The notes below the pieces were generated by a model. That model saw only the letters and a program-made list of their open reading frames with translations, was not told the DNA's origin and did not search any database. From Siminovitchia sediminis (lineage in GTDB: Bacteria > Bacillota > Bacilli > Bacillales > Bacillaceae_C): a stretch of DNA of 64,000 nt. Of this stretch, positions 51,607-60,692 are shown in pieces (position 1 is the first letter of the stretch; each line of letters begins with the position of its first letter). The DNA lies in assembly GCF_042680885.1 (NCBI RefSeq), contig NZ_JBHUEO010000113.1, forward strand, positions 48,628 through 112,627, given 5' to 3'. The position numbers and the translations under genes are program-made.

Positions 51607-51645
51607 AAGTTTTAAGAAACGGCAAGGGAAACTGTGATCGTTGCA

Positions 51646-51678
51646 AGCCCCTCGGTTTGACCGGGAGGCCTTTTTTTT
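51646..51678 (+). terminator. Rho-independent terminator after the Gly/Tyr-rich gene
   Basis: GCCCCTCGG pairs with CCGGGAGGC around TTTGA and runs into eight T. Confidence 0.85.
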
Positions 51679-51748
51679 ACAAAAGGAATACGCAAGATGT
51701 GTATCGAAGTAATATAAAATACGATATTGGGATTTGGAGGATGTACAT

Positions 51749-52135
51749 ATGGATGACAAGGGATTGCAGCAAGCATTGGGTATTGAATTGGTCGAAATAG
51801 GCGACGGAAAGGTCATTGCAACCATGCCGGTGGATGAGCGTACCAGGCAGCCCGTTGGATATTTGCATGGGGGAGCATCCGTCGCATTGGCTGAAACAGC
51901 CGCCAGCATGGGAACCGCTGCTTTGATTGATTTGAATAAGGAAATTTGCTTTGGTCTTGAAATTAATGCAAATCATGTCCGCTCCAAGAGAGAAGGAAAG
52001 GTGACAGCTGTGGCGGAAGCCGTGCATAGAGGGAAGACGACAATGGTTTGGGATATCCGTATCAAGGATGAAGAAGAGCGCCTGATTTGCATATCAAGAT
52101 GTACCGTGGCCATTGTCCCTAAAAGGGATCATTAG
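51749..52135 (+). CDS. yuxO: Hotdog-fold thioesterase (PaaI/YuxO-like)
   Basis: A 128-residue hotdog thioesterase. The active-site wording GYLHGGASVALAETAASMGT is that of the PaaI/YdiI group, which hydrolyse aryl- or acyl-CoA. YuxO-type proteins are candidates for 1,4-dihydroxy-2-naphthoyl-CoA hydrolase in menaquinone synthesis, but that is inference here. ATG 51749 follows TGGAGG at eight bases. In B. subtilis yuxO is next to the mrp operon, and here mrp lies 2.5 kb downstream. Confidence 0.85.
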   Translation: MDDKGLQQALGIELVEIGDGKVIATMPVDERTRQPVGYLHGGASVALAETAASMGTAALIDLNKEICFGLEINANHVRSKREGKVTAVAEAVHRGKTTMVWDIRIKDEEERLICISRCTVAIVPKRDH

Positions 52136-52213
52136 ACGTTCCATAATCAGGGTAGACCTTTTGTTTCATTTTTTACCTTACCGGGAAAAGATATGAAAAA
52201 GGAGGTTGCGCCC

Positions 52214-52576
52214 ATGCCTTGGTCAAACAATGATTATCCGGATTCTATGAAAAATCTTCAAGACGATGTCCGTGAAAAAGCGATTGACATCGCCAATGCC
52301 CTGCTGGAGGAAGATTACGATGAAGGCCGGGCCATATCCATTGGTATTGCACAAGCTCGAAAATATATGGATGGTGATGAACACCGAACAGAATATCATA
52401 TCCAGCCGGACGAGGAAGAATGGATTTTAACAAGACAACATACTGGCAAAGCGATTATGCGGGAAGACACTAAAGAAGATTTATTGGAGACCGCCAAAGA
52501 GTATGTCAACGAACATGATGGAATTTTGGTTATTCATAAGTTGGACGGTTCGGTGTCTGACAGGCTATATGAATGA
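52214..52576 (+). CDS. DUF2188-type protein, stress-related small protein
   Basis: A 120-residue soluble protein in two parts. The N-terminal half (PWSNNDYPDSMKNLQDDVRE and AIDIANALLEE) resembles ChaB-like or YbdD-like stretches. The C-terminal half (YHIQPDEEEWILTRQHTGKA...DGILVIHKLDGSVSDRLYE) is a DUF2188 domain. The function is unknown. AAAAGGAGG precedes ATG 52214 at eight bases. A terminator follows the gene. Confidence 0.75.
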   Translation: MPWSNNDYPDSMKNLQDDVREKAIDIANALLEEDYDEGRAISIGIAQARKYMDGDEHRTEYHIQPDEEEWILTRQHTGKAIMREDTKEDLLETAKEYVNEHDGILVIHKLDGSVSDRLYE

Positions 52577-52581
52577 TAGGG

Positions 52582-52628
52582 CAAGCTTCTCAAAAGGGTA
52601 TCGAGCCTTTTTCGAGAAGCTTTTTTTT
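52582..52628 (+). terminator. Rho-independent terminator after the DUF2188 gene
   Basis: AAGCTTCTC pairs with GAGAAGCTT, with an inner GG/CC pair, and runs into eight T. Confidence 0.85.
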
Positions 52629-52790
52629 AATCAAAGTGTCATATCTCCAATCAATTATCCACAAATCTTTTGAATGTATAAACCAGGGGTGTCTCACAGA
52701 ACGCCCCTCCTGCATTTCTGATTACCTCTGGCAAACAAGCGGACACTTGGTATAATTTAAAATATACCATAGGGAAGGACGGGATCGTTT

Positions 52791-54227
52791 GTGAAACCGG
52801 AACAGCATACATATCAGGGGGATTGGATCCATTGGGATATGGCAGCACTTTCTAAAGCAATCCAGAACAGGCAAATCTCCCCGATAGAAGTAACGGAAAA
52901 ATTATTAGGGAAAATTCAAGAGGAAAATAAACATATCAATGCATTTATCACCGTTACGGCAGAGGAAGCATTGGAACAGGCGAAAAAAGCTGAAAGCGAG
53001 ATACATGCCGGCCTGATTAAAGGACCTTTACATGGAGTTCCTATCGCTCTGAAGGACAATATTTATATGAAGAATGTAAAAACAACAATGGGCTCGGCTG
53101 TATTTAAAGATTTTTCTCCTGATGAACATGCATCTGTAGTGGAGAAGTTACAAAAGGCCGGAGCTGTACTAGTCGGAAAAACCAATATGCATGAAATCGC
53201 TTTTGGTACAACGGGAGATCTTTCTTTTGCAGGGCCTGTAAAAAACCCTTATGATCCGGATAAAATTACCGGAGGTTCCAGCAGCGGTTCCGGGGCAGCT
53301 GTTGCGGCTCATCTTTGTTATGGGGCTCTGGGAACAGATACAGGCGGCTCTGTCCGGATCCCTGCTTCATTTACCGGGATTGTAGGCATGAAGCCAACAT
53401 TTGGAAGAGTGAGCAACTTTGGGGTCTTTCCCCTCAGCTGGACATTGGATCATGTAGGTCCCATGACAAGAACGGTCCGCGACAACGCATTGATGCTGAA
53501 TGTATTGGCGGGATATGACAATAAGGATCCTTATTCAGTCGACCAGCCTACGGAAGATTATACAGCACTGATCGATTCAGATATTAAAGGCAAAGTAGTT
53601 GGTGTTCCCTTCAACGGTTATTTTTCTGGGGGCGATAAGGAAGTAGAAGAAAATTTTCAAAATGCTGCTCAGCTCCTGGAACAACACGGAGCGGAAGTAA
53701 AATCTGTTGAACTTCCTGATATGGATACAATTGTAGCAGCATTTCGCACGACATTAACAACAGAAGCCTATGCGGTTCATGAGCAGAACCTTCGAGACTA
53801 TCCGAGTTTATGGTCCGATGAAATCAGGGAACGCTTAAACTCGTCCAGAGAAACGCTTGCCAAAGACTATATTCAGGCACAGCAGATCAAAAAGCGTGCA
53901 ATAAGAGACTTTGAGAATATGTTTAAAGAGATCGATATACTCGTCACTCCGACTATACCCATTCTTCCATTTGCTATCGGGGAACGGGAAATTGATGTTA
54001 ACGGCTCTGTTATTCATAGCAGCCTTTTATTGAACAAATACACCGGGCCGTTCAACATTACGGGACTCCCAAGTCTGTCCATGACTTGCGGCTTTTCAAA
54101 AGATGGGCTCCCCATCGGCCTGCAATTGGTAGGCAAATCCTTTGATGAAGCGAACATATACCGTTTCGCGGCAATATTAGAAAAGTATTTAAAACCCCTG
54201 GTACAAAAAGGAACAATTGATGAATGA
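52791..54227 (+). CDS. Amidase signature family enzyme (GatA-like)
   Basis: A 478-residue amidase signature enzyme. The Ser-cisSer-Lys triad is visible: Lys in VPIALKDNIYMKN, and the two Ser in GGSSSGSGAAVA and DTGGSVRIPASFTG. GTG 52791 follows AGGGAAGGACGGG, and a promoter with TATAAT at 52751-52756 lies close upstream. No gatC or gatB lies beside it, so it is probably a stand-alone amide hydrolase rather than the tRNA amidotransferase subunit. The substrate is not known. Confidence 0.88.
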   Translation: MKPEQHTYQGDWIHWDMAALSKAIQNRQISPIEVTEKLLGKIQEENKHINAFITVTAEEALEQAKKAESEIHAGLIKGPLHGVPIALKDNIYMKNVKTTMGSAVFKDFSPDEHASVVEKLQKAGAVLVGKTNMHEIAFGTTGDLSFAGPVKNPYDPDKITGGSSSGSGAAVAAHLCYGALGTDTGGSVRIPASFTGIVGMKPTFGRVSNFGVFPLSWTLDHVGPMTRTVRDNALMLNVLAGYDNKDPYSVDQPTEDYTALIDSDIKGKVVGVPFNGYFSGGDKEVEENFQNAAQLLEQHGAEVKSVELPDMDTIVAAFRTTLTTEAYAVHEQNLRDYPSLWSDEIRERLNSSRETLAKDYIQAQQIKKRAIRDFENMFKEIDILVTPTIPILPFAIGEREIDVNGSVIHSSLLLNKYTGPFNITGLPSLSMTCGFSKDGLPIGLQLVGKSFDEANIYRFAAILEKYLKPLVQKGTIDE

Positions 54228-54531
54228 GGAATTAAAGCAGCGCTCCTGTACTCGTACGCCTGATCAAGGAAGAATCAGGCCCGCTTGAGAAAGTGTAAGC
54301 TCTAAACACGGTAGTTTCGGGATGAAAAACTCCCGATCAGGTGTAGATCCTGAAACACGGCAGGAATTCCCTGCAGAATCTTCCACTAGAAAATGTGAAA
54401 TCATAAAAGTGAAATCAACCGAATAAACGCAATGCCCAAAAAAACTAATGGGATTTATACACTTTCACAAGTCTGCCGAAACATTGTTACAGCCAGTTCC
54501 TCGGCAGGCATTGTTTTCACTTGGCATAATT
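54228..54531. other. Intergenic region with hairpins, possible transposon scar
   Basis: No full gene is visible. A short frame at 54240-54299 reads SAPVLVRLIKEESGPLEKV before a stop. Several hairpins follow: GCCTGAT/ATCAGGC (54270-54292), CGGGA/TCCCG, CAGG/CCTG and GCAGG/CCTGC. AAACACGG occurs twice. The combination of a protein tail followed by a folded stretch could be the scar of a TnpB-type element or an unknown RNA. Confidence 0.35.
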
Positions 54532-54570
54532 AAAAGCCAGCCGGAAAAATCCGGCTGGCCTTGTTTTTTG
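54532..54570. terminator. Bidirectional terminator at the end of the mrp operon
   Basis: A perfect 10-bp stem GCCAGCCGGA / TCCGGCTGGC around AAAA has T-rich flanks on both strands (TTTTTT on plus; AATTTTA on minus). It lies 22 bases beyond the mrpG stop. Confidence 0.85.
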
Positions 54571-54592
54571 CAAGCGTCTGAACTACTGTAAT

Positions 54593-54943
54593 TTATTGTT
54601 CCAACTCTTTCTTTTTCTCCAAATCATCCCGTACACTGTTCTCTGATAATTTGACGCCGGTATTGTATGCGGCTCTGCTGATCACATGCCCTCCTACAGG
54701 GGCTGTGATAAAGATGAAGATGATCCCTAACAAGATCTGTAAATTTATTACCCCTTCATGAAAATAAAAGAATAATAACGTACCTGTCAAAGTAGACATG
54801 ACTCCGAGGGTCGTGGACTTTGAGGCCGCATGGTTGCGTGTATATACATCAGGGAGTCTGATCACTCCAATAGAGGCAACTAAGCTAAAAAACACGCCAA
54901 CCAGTATGAAGATGACAATAATTATTTCAGTCGCTCCGGTCAT
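54593..54943 (-). CDS. mrpG: MrpG: Na+/H+ antiporter subunit G
   Basis: A 116-residue PhaG/MnhG protein with three membrane segments and the conserved GVIRLPDVYTRNHAASKSTT and ITAPVGGHVISRAAY. It is part of the hetero-oligomeric Mrp complex. ATG 54943 lies inside mrpF (17-base overlap) after GGGAGAAAT, so translation is coupled. It is the last gene of the operon, transcribed mrpA to mrpG. Confidence 0.93.
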   Translation of the reverse strand: MTGATEIIIVIFILVGVFFSLVASIGVIRLPDVYTRNHAASKSTTLGVMSTLTGTLLFFYFHEGVINLQILLGIIFIFITAPVGGHVISRAAYNTGVKLSENSVRDDLEKKKELEQ

Positions 54944-55211
54944 TTTCAATGATTTCTCCCTTCTCCAGGAACTTTGAGAAGGCCACTGTTCCAATAAATG
55001 AGAGGATGCCCAGCAGCAAGATAGCATCCGTGTATGCTGTGGTGGACAGCAGCATGGATATGAGCGCTGTGATAGCGATCAAATTAATCCCCATGGCATC
55101 CAGGGCAACTACCCGATCCGAAGTGGATGGTCCCTTGATCAACCGTAATAAGAGTATAAAAGAAGAAACGGCAAACCCGATCAGGCCAATTTTAATGACG
55201 ATCTCCAGCAT
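54927..55211 (-). CDS. mrpF: MrpF: Na+/H+ antiporter subunit F
   Basis: A 94-residue protein with three membrane segments and the family wording GPSTSDRVVALDAMGINLIA. In B. subtilis MrpF has been linked to efflux of Na+ and cholate. It overlaps mrpE by one base and mrpG by 17. Confidence 0.93.
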   Translation of the reverse strand: MLEIVIKIGLIGFAVSSFILLLRLIKGPSTSDRVVALDAMGINLIAITALISMLLSTTAYTDAILLLGILSFIGTVAFSKFLEKGEIIENDRSD

Positions 55212-55687
55212 CAGCGGCTCACCTCCATAATTGCTTTTTCAAAAGATCCCCGTATATCCTCAATCGCTTCATCGACATCCCCGATATCCATCGCATGGAT
55301 GTAGAGCGTTCGATGATCATCTGATATTTCTACAACAAGAGTACCGGGTGTCAATGTAATTAAATTAGCCAACAGCGTAATTTCCCAGTCGGATGTCAGT
55401 TTTGTCTCCAGAGCGAATATCCCCGGATTATTTTTCATCTTGGGCTGCAATACTACTTTTAATACAGCAATATTGGAAAGTACAAGTTCTCTTATGAAGA
55501 TAAAGAGCAGTTGAATAATCGCAAACACACGGTACATATAAAATCGGGTTGAGAAGAACCTCCGCATGAAAAAAACAACAAGCAATCCAAGGAAATACCC
55601 TATGATAAATGTTGATGCACTCATAGAGTTTTCATAGAACATCCATGCAAATGCGAGCATAACATTCAATAATATTTGAAAGGCCAA
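55211..55687 (-). CDS. mrpE: MrpE: Na+/H+ antiporter subunit E
   Basis: A 158-residue subunit with two or three N-terminal membrane segments (LLNVMLAFAWMFYENSMSAS) and a soluble C-terminal part with LANLITLTPGTLVVEISDDH. MrpE stabilises the complex. TTG 55687 has AAAGGAGG eleven bases before it. The gene lies 24 bases after mrpD. Confidence 0.93.
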   Translation of the reverse strand: MAFQILLNVMLAFAWMFYENSMSASTFIIGYFLGLLVVFFMRRFFSTRFYMYRVFAIIQLLFIFIRELVLSNIAVLKVVLQPKMKNNPGIFALETKLTSDWEITLLANLITLTPGTLVVEISDDHRTLYIHAMDIGDVDEAIEDIRGSFEKAIMEVSR

Positions 55688-55711
55688 CGGAACCTCGTCC
55701 TCCTTTGTCAG

Positions 55712-57190
55712 TTATTTAAGCACAGCCTCAATATATACGGCCGGATCAATTAATGCTTCCACAGCTAAGGCCACGTAGATGTATACCCATTCGGCAAAAA
55801 GTCCATAACCGATGGCAGCGATGATGAGGATAACGATCGGAACCATCATACTGCCAAGCTTTAATTCCGGTTTTTTCATGCTTCCGGCCGGATCTCCCCA
55901 GAAACTATTCAAAAATACCCGCATGAGTGAATAGAGCACAAACAGACTGGATAACAAAATAATGAGGGCCCCTATCAAATCTCCGTTGGAAAAGCCGCCA
56001 TTTACAATTAATAATTTTCCTACAAACCCGCTGAGCGGTGGAATTCCGGCCAGGGCCAGTACGGAAATAAAGAAGGACCAGCCCACAAGCGGATAGTGCT
56101 TAATTAATCCACTGAACTTCGTATAATTGCTCGTTCCCGTAAGGTAGATCATCAGACCGACAAGAAGGAAAAGAACCGCCTTTATAATCATGTCATGAAT
56201 GATATAGAAGACTGACCCGGTCAGGGCGTCGGCATTCATGCTTCCGATCCCGTAGGTGATAACACCAATGGCAATGATAATATTGTAGATAACGATCATT
56301 TTCATATCCTTGTAGGCGATTGCCCCAATTGAACCCAGAATCACAGTGATGAGCGACAGAATGGCCAGAAGCTTATGTGTAAATCCAATATCGTGATAGA
56401 AAAATAAGGTATAGGTTCTAAGAATAGAATAAACTCCGACCTTGGTCAGCAATGCTCCGAACAAAGCAATAATCGGTACAGGCGGTGCATAATAGGAACC
56501 TGGCAGCCAAAAGAATAATGGGAAAATGGCACCTTTTAACCCAAATACAATTAAAAACAGGACAGCCAGCACAGTTAAAATAGCAGGCTGGTTAATTTCT
56601 GCGATCCGCTGTGAGATATGCGCCATGTTCAATGTACCGACAATAGAATACAAATAGGCAACGGCAATAACAAACAAAGCTGAGGATGTAATGTTCACAA
56701 TAATGTACTTGATCGATTCACGAAGCTGTATTTTGGTTCCTCCAATTACAAGCAATACATAGGAAGCCATCAGCATCACTTCGAAAAAGACGAACAGGTT
56801 GAAAATATCCCCCGTCGTAAATGCTCCGTTCACTCCCACAATCAAAAACTGTACAACAGGGTAATAAAAGTAACTTTCTCTGCCCTTGCCGATCGTCCGG
56901 AAGGAATAGAGAATACAGCAAAAAGCGATGAAGGATGTGGCTGTTACAAGAAGAGCCGAAAGCATATCTGAAACAAGTGTTATCCCAAAAGGTGCCTGCC
57001 AGTTTCCCAAGTCCAGCGTCTGAATGCCTTCACGATAAATCGTATGAACGAGAATGATTGATGCAGCAAGCAAACCTGCCGAAGAAATGGCGGATATCCA
57101 ACGCTGGGCAATCACATGATTTTTGAAGAAAATTAATAGAATGGCAGTGACAAATGGGATGACGATAGGCAAAATTAATAAGTTGATCAT
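55712..57190 (-). CDS. mrpD: MrpD: Na+/H+ antiporter subunit D
   Basis: A 492-residue integral membrane subunit with about fourteen segments, related to the proton-pumping subunits NuoM/NuoN of complex I. SFFISVLALAGIPPLSGFVG and FLIVFGLKGAIFPLFFWLPG contain the conserved Lys of the ion path. It directly follows mrpC (adjacent stop and start). Confidence 0.95.
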   Translation of the reverse strand: MINLLILPIVIPFVTAILLIFFKNHVIAQRWISAISSAGLLAASIILVHTIYREGIQTLDLGNWQAPFGITLVSDMLSALLVTATSFIAFCCILYSFRTIGKGRESYFYYPVVQFLIVGVNGAFTTGDIFNLFVFFEVMLMASYVLLVIGGTKIQLRESIKYIIVNITSSALFVIAVAYLYSIVGTLNMAHISQRIAEINQPAILTVLAVLFLIVFGLKGAIFPLFFWLPGSYYAPPVPIIALFGALLTKVGVYSILRTYTLFFYHDIGFTHKLLAILSLITVILGSIGAIAYKDMKMIVIYNIIIAIGVITYGIGSMNADALTGSVFYIIHDMIIKAVLFLLVGLMIYLTGTSNYTKFSGLIKHYPLVGWSFFISVLALAGIPPLSGFVGKLLIVNGGFSNGDLIGALIILLSSLFVLYSLMRVFLNSFWGDPAGSMKKPELKLGSMMVPIVILIIAAIGYGLFAEWVYIYVALAVEALIDPAVYIEAVLK

Positions 57191-57523
57191 TTATTCCGTA
57201 CCCCTCATCTCGTCTATGTTATCTGTCCCCAATTCTTGGTAGGCTCTGTATGCCAACACCAAGGAAAAGGCTGTCACACCAAAACTAATCACAATTGCCG
57301 TTAAAATCAGGGCTTGGGGAAGGGGATCCACATATTTATCTGCATGTTCTCCAAGAAGCGGAACCATACCATCTCCCAGCCCAGCCATCGTTAATAATGT
57401 CAGATGGGCACCGTGACTTAAGATACCAGTCCCGATAATGATACGAAGCAGACTTTTCGACAGCATCAAATAAACGGCGCTGGCAAACAATATTCCAATT
57501 AATACCGACATAAAGATTTCCAT
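57191..57523 (-). CDS. mrpC: MrpC: Na+/H+ antiporter subunit C
   Basis: A 110-residue NuoK-like subunit with three membrane segments and ALILTAIVISFGVTAFSLVL near the C-terminus. It overlaps mrpB by one base. Confidence 0.94.
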   Translation of the reverse strand: MEIFMSVLIGILFASAVYLMLSKSLLRIIIGTGILSHGAHLTLLTMAGLGDGMVPLLGEHADKYVDPLPQALILTAIVISFGVTAFSLVLAYRAYQELGTDNIDEMRGTE

Positions 57524-57951
57524 TATTCTTCTTCTCCTATCGTTTGAATAATGGTCATCGTTGAACCAACGACAACTAAATACACCCCTATATCAAACAA
57601 CACGGCTGTATGGAGATGTGTATCCCCTAGGATGGGCAGCACAAAGGCATCATGTGCGTGTGTTAAGAAGGGGACATCGAAAACAAGTCCTCCCAAACCG
57701 GTTCCGACTGCAAACAGCAGACCCACTGCAATCATGATCCGATAGTCAATCGGAAGACTATGAACCACTGTCTTTATATCAAATGCCAGAAGCAAGAGAA
57801 CAATTGCACCGGAAGTTAGCAGTCCACCGACAAATCCTCCTCCCGGATTGTTATGTCCGGCAAAAAATATGTGAAGGGCGAACAGCAGAATAATAAAGGA
57901 AACCACTTTCGTTACGGTTTGTAAAATCAGATCGTTGGTCTTTTTTTTCAT
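57523..57951 (-). CDS. mrpB: MrpB: Na+/H+ antiporter subunit B
   Basis: A 142-residue subunit with four membrane segments. FAGHNNPGGGFVGGLLTSGA is the family hallmark, and FDIGVYLVVVGSTMTIIQTI closes the protein. It overlaps mrpA by four bases, so the start is coupled to the end of mrpA. Confidence 0.95.
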   Translation of the reverse strand: MKKKTNDLILQTVTKVVSFIILLFALHIFFAGHNNPGGGFVGGLLTSGAIVLLLLAFDIKTVVHSLPIDYRIMIAVGLLFAVGTGLGGLVFDVPFLTHAHDAFVLPILGDTHLHTAVLFDIGVYLVVVGSTMTIIQTIGEEE

Positions 57952-60353
57952 GAGTCCTCCCTCCTTGACAGGCGCAGTTTGATCATTCCGTATATACCAA
58001 GCGCGGCAATGCCGAGAACGGCGATTTCAAATAATGTATCAAAGCCCCGGAAGTCAACCAAAATGACATTGACCATATTATGGCCTCCAGCCTTATCGAC
58101 TGTGTTTTCAATGTAGTATTTTGATATGGATTCGAATGATCTGTTGCTTAATGCCGAGAAGGCGATAAGTGTGACAATCACGCCCACACCCCCAGCTACA
58201 AGAGCATTGGTCAGTTTAAAGCCCATACGTTCTTCTTTTCGGCTGATTTGCGGCAAATGATAAAATGCCAGCAAAAACAGAGCAACAGATATCGTTTCAA
58301 TGACAAGCTGTGTTAATACGAGATCGGGAGCCCTGAATAGAACAAAGAACAGAGCAACAGTATAGCCAATCGCTCCCAGTGCAATAATGGACGTTAATCT
58401 TGATTTGGCAGCCAAAATGGTCATACATGCTCCAATGATTATCAACCCAAGTACAATCTCATACAGGCCGGCTGGAGCCATGTTTTCCATCGAAAAAGCA
58501 AAGGCATCCTTTTTAACCATGGAATACGATAAAATCCCCACAATGGAGGATAGCATATACACCATATACGTCCGAATCGAACCGGTCATAAAAGCACGGG
58601 TTAAGCCCCGGGAAGCATGTTCTGTCCTGATCAGGCTTTGGTCATACAAGTGATTCAGCCCAAGTTTTTCAGGAAGCCATTGATATATCCCCTTCCATTT
58701 TGGGAACGTAACATACAGAAATGTCCCGAAAACAATAATTCCGATGGTCATGTACAATTCCGGTGTAAAGCCGTGCCAGAAGCTTATATGAGTATTAAAT
58801 GATTGTCCCGCATCGATCAGTGCCGGTGAAATAGCGATCGCTGCCGGCTCGATGATGAATGTGGATAAAAGGTTTGGAAAAAATCCAAAAATCACCACCA
58901 GCGCTCCCAGCATCAAAGGTGGAAGCAGCATGCCAAACGGTGCTTCGTGCGGCTCCTTTTCCAATTGGTCCGGCTGGTATTTTCCAGTAAACGTTTTAAA
59001 CAAAAGCAGCATGCTATATACAAAAGTAAATACGCTTCCAATCCATGCCAGTACAGGAAACAGGAATCCCCACGTTTCCATATTGAAGATATCCAGTGAT
59101 AAGACATTGACCATGGAAGCCAAAAACATTTCCTTACTCAAAAATCCATTAAATGGCGGCAGCCCAGCCATCGAAAATGTGCCGATCAGGGCGATAGTAA
59201 ACGTGACGGGCATGAGCTGCATCAATCCGCCAAGCCTGCGAATATCTCGGGTACCGGTTTCATGGTCAACAATTCCTGCCACCATAAATAAACTTCCTTT
59301 AAATGTGGCATGGTTGATCAAATGAAAGACTGCGGCGAATGTGGCAGCCATATAGATGTTGTCATCTAAATAAGTATAATGAAGGGCAGCTGCTCCGACT
59401 CCGAGAAGCGACATGATCAGGCCAAGCTGGCTAACAGTCGAAAATGCCAAAATGCCTTTTAAATCTGTTTGCTTTACTGCGTTAAAAGAAGCCCACGTTA
59501 AAGTGAAAATCCCCACCCCGCCAATGAGCCAGAACCACAATGCATGTTCCGCGAAAATAGGATTTAAGCGGGCGACAAGGTAAATCCCGGCTTTAACCAT
59601 GGTTGCTGAGTGCAGATAAGCACTTACAGGAGTTGGCGCTTCCATCGCATCCGGAAGCCAAATATGGAATGGAAACTGAGCAGATTTTGTAAAGGCACCC
59701 AGCAGAACCAAAAGTAAAGCCGGAACAAAGAATGGGTCAGCGTAGATGATATCTGCCATCGATATGATTTCTCTGATGCTGAAAGTTCCTGTCATCAGAT
59801 AAAGCAGCAAGAATCCGCCAAGCATCGCCAAACCGCCAAAAACAGTGATCAGCATGGATTTTTGTGCACCATATCTGGAGCGCTCCCTATGGTTCCAAAA
59901 GCCAATCAGCAGAAAGGATGAAAAGGAAGTCAGTTCCCAGAATGTATAAAGTACAATAAGGTTGTCTGACAAAACTACTCCGAGCATGGCTCCCATAAAT
60001 AGCAGGATATAAAGATAGAAATGATTTAACTTTTCCTTTGCTTTAGATAAATAATAGACTGAATACAGGATCACCAATGTTCCTATGCCTGTAATTAATA
60101 AGGAAAACAATAAGCTGATTCCATCAATATAAAGAACAAAGTGAATGCCAAGGGATGGAATCCAGGCAACTGTCCGCTTAATTGTTTCCCCGGCAGCTGT
60201 CATAGGAATAAAGGATAAAAAGTAAATAAATAGTGTTAGTGGCAGTATGAAAACAATCCACCCAGTGTGTATTTTGCGAACATACTTATACAACAATGGA
60301 ATGAAAATGGCTAGAAAAAAGGGGGCGAGTGTAGCCCAATGCAAGACTGACAA
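57948..60353 (-). CDS. mrpA: MrpA: Na+/H+ antiporter subunit A
   Basis: An 801-residue subunit with about twenty membrane segments, combining a NuoL-like N-terminal part (FGGLAMLGGFLLLYLMTGTF and AYLHSATMVKAGIYLVARLN) and a C-terminal MrpB-like part ending in NMVNVILVDFRGFDTLFEIA. It is the largest subunit and central to Na+/H+ exchange and alkali tolerance. TTG 60353 has AAAGGAGG eight bases upstream and gives exactly the length known for Bacillus MrpA. A frame open to 60467 passes through the leader hairpin and is not used. Confidence 0.95.
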   Translation of the reverse strand: MSVLHWATLAPFFLAIFIPLLYKYVRKIHTGWIVFILPLTLFIYFLSFIPMTAAGETIKRTVAWIPSLGIHFVLYIDGISLLFSLLITGIGTLVILYSVYYLSKAKEKLNHFYLYILLFMGAMLGVVLSDNLIVLYTFWELTSFSSFLLIGFWNHRERSRYGAQKSMLITVFGGLAMLGGFLLLYLMTGTFSIREIISMADIIYADPFFVPALLLVLLGAFTKSAQFPFHIWLPDAMEAPTPVSAYLHSATMVKAGIYLVARLNPIFAEHALWFWLIGGVGIFTLTWASFNAVKQTDLKGILAFSTVSQLGLIMSLLGVGAAALHYTYLDDNIYMAATFAAVFHLINHATFKGSLFMVAGIVDHETGTRDIRRLGGLMQLMPVTFTIALIGTFSMAGLPPFNGFLSKEMFLASMVNVLSLDIFNMETWGFLFPVLAWIGSVFTFVYSMLLLFKTFTGKYQPDQLEKEPHEAPFGMLLPPLMLGALVVIFGFFPNLLSTFIIEPAAIAISPALIDAGQSFNTHISFWHGFTPELYMTIGIIVFGTFLYVTFPKWKGIYQWLPEKLGLNHLYDQSLIRTEHASRGLTRAFMTGSIRTYMVYMLSSIVGILSYSMVKKDAFAFSMENMAPAGLYEIVLGLIIIGACMTILAAKSRLTSIIALGAIGYTVALFFVLFRAPDLVLTQLVIETISVALFLLAFYHLPQISRKEERMGFKLTNALVAGGVGVIVTLIAFSALSNRSFESISKYYIENTVDKAGGHNMVNVILVDFRGFDTLFEIAVLGIAALGIYGMIKLRLSRREDS

Positions 60354-60439
60354 AGAAAGTTCCTCCTTTTTGAAATTGCTAGATTTATGGCGCCATACCA
60401 ATTTGGGGAGATCACTGTATGAGCCGGCCTGTTGAAATG

Positions 60440-60492
60440 AAAAAAGGAGTCTGTCACTAAAGCGCATAGATCGCCCTTTGGTGACAGACTCC
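60440..60492 (-). promoter_or_regulatory. Terminator-like hairpin in the mrp leader (candidate attenuator)
   Basis: On the minus strand a 17-bp stem (GGAGTCTGTCACCAAAG with CTTTAGTGACAGACTCC, one G-U pair) with a 13-base loop runs into six T. It lies 87 bases before the mrpA start and after a promoter-like sequence at 60549-60576. A small hairpin TTATCA/TGATAA (60506-60526) precedes it. It may be the late terminator of the upstream MFS gene or a switch controlling entry into the operon. Confidence 0.6.
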
Positions 60493-60548
60493 TCCTAAAA
60501 AAGATTTATCATGTTTTACGTGATAAGCTAACTAAATTGACTACAGAG

Positions 60549-60576
60549 AGTATACCATACGATGATTGGATTGCAA
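60549..60576 (-). promoter_or_regulatory. Candidate mrp operon promoter
   Basis: On the minus strand TTGCAA, 16 bases, then TATACT with a TGG extension directly before it (extended -10). Transcription would begin near 60541, giving a leader of about 190 bases that contains the hairpin. Confidence 0.5.
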
Positions 60577-60692
60577 AGTTTTTTCGTCAAATGATTTGCA
60601 AAATCGTCAATCAACCATCGGATTTTTCTATGGTCAAATCTCCTTTATCCCGGCCTCTTGCTCATCACTACCGGCCAACTGCTCAGAAGACT

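Noticed and set aside
52791..54227. GatA of the tRNA amidotransferase
   Set aside because: No gatC or gatB is adjacent and the gene has its own promoter; a general amidase is the safer call.
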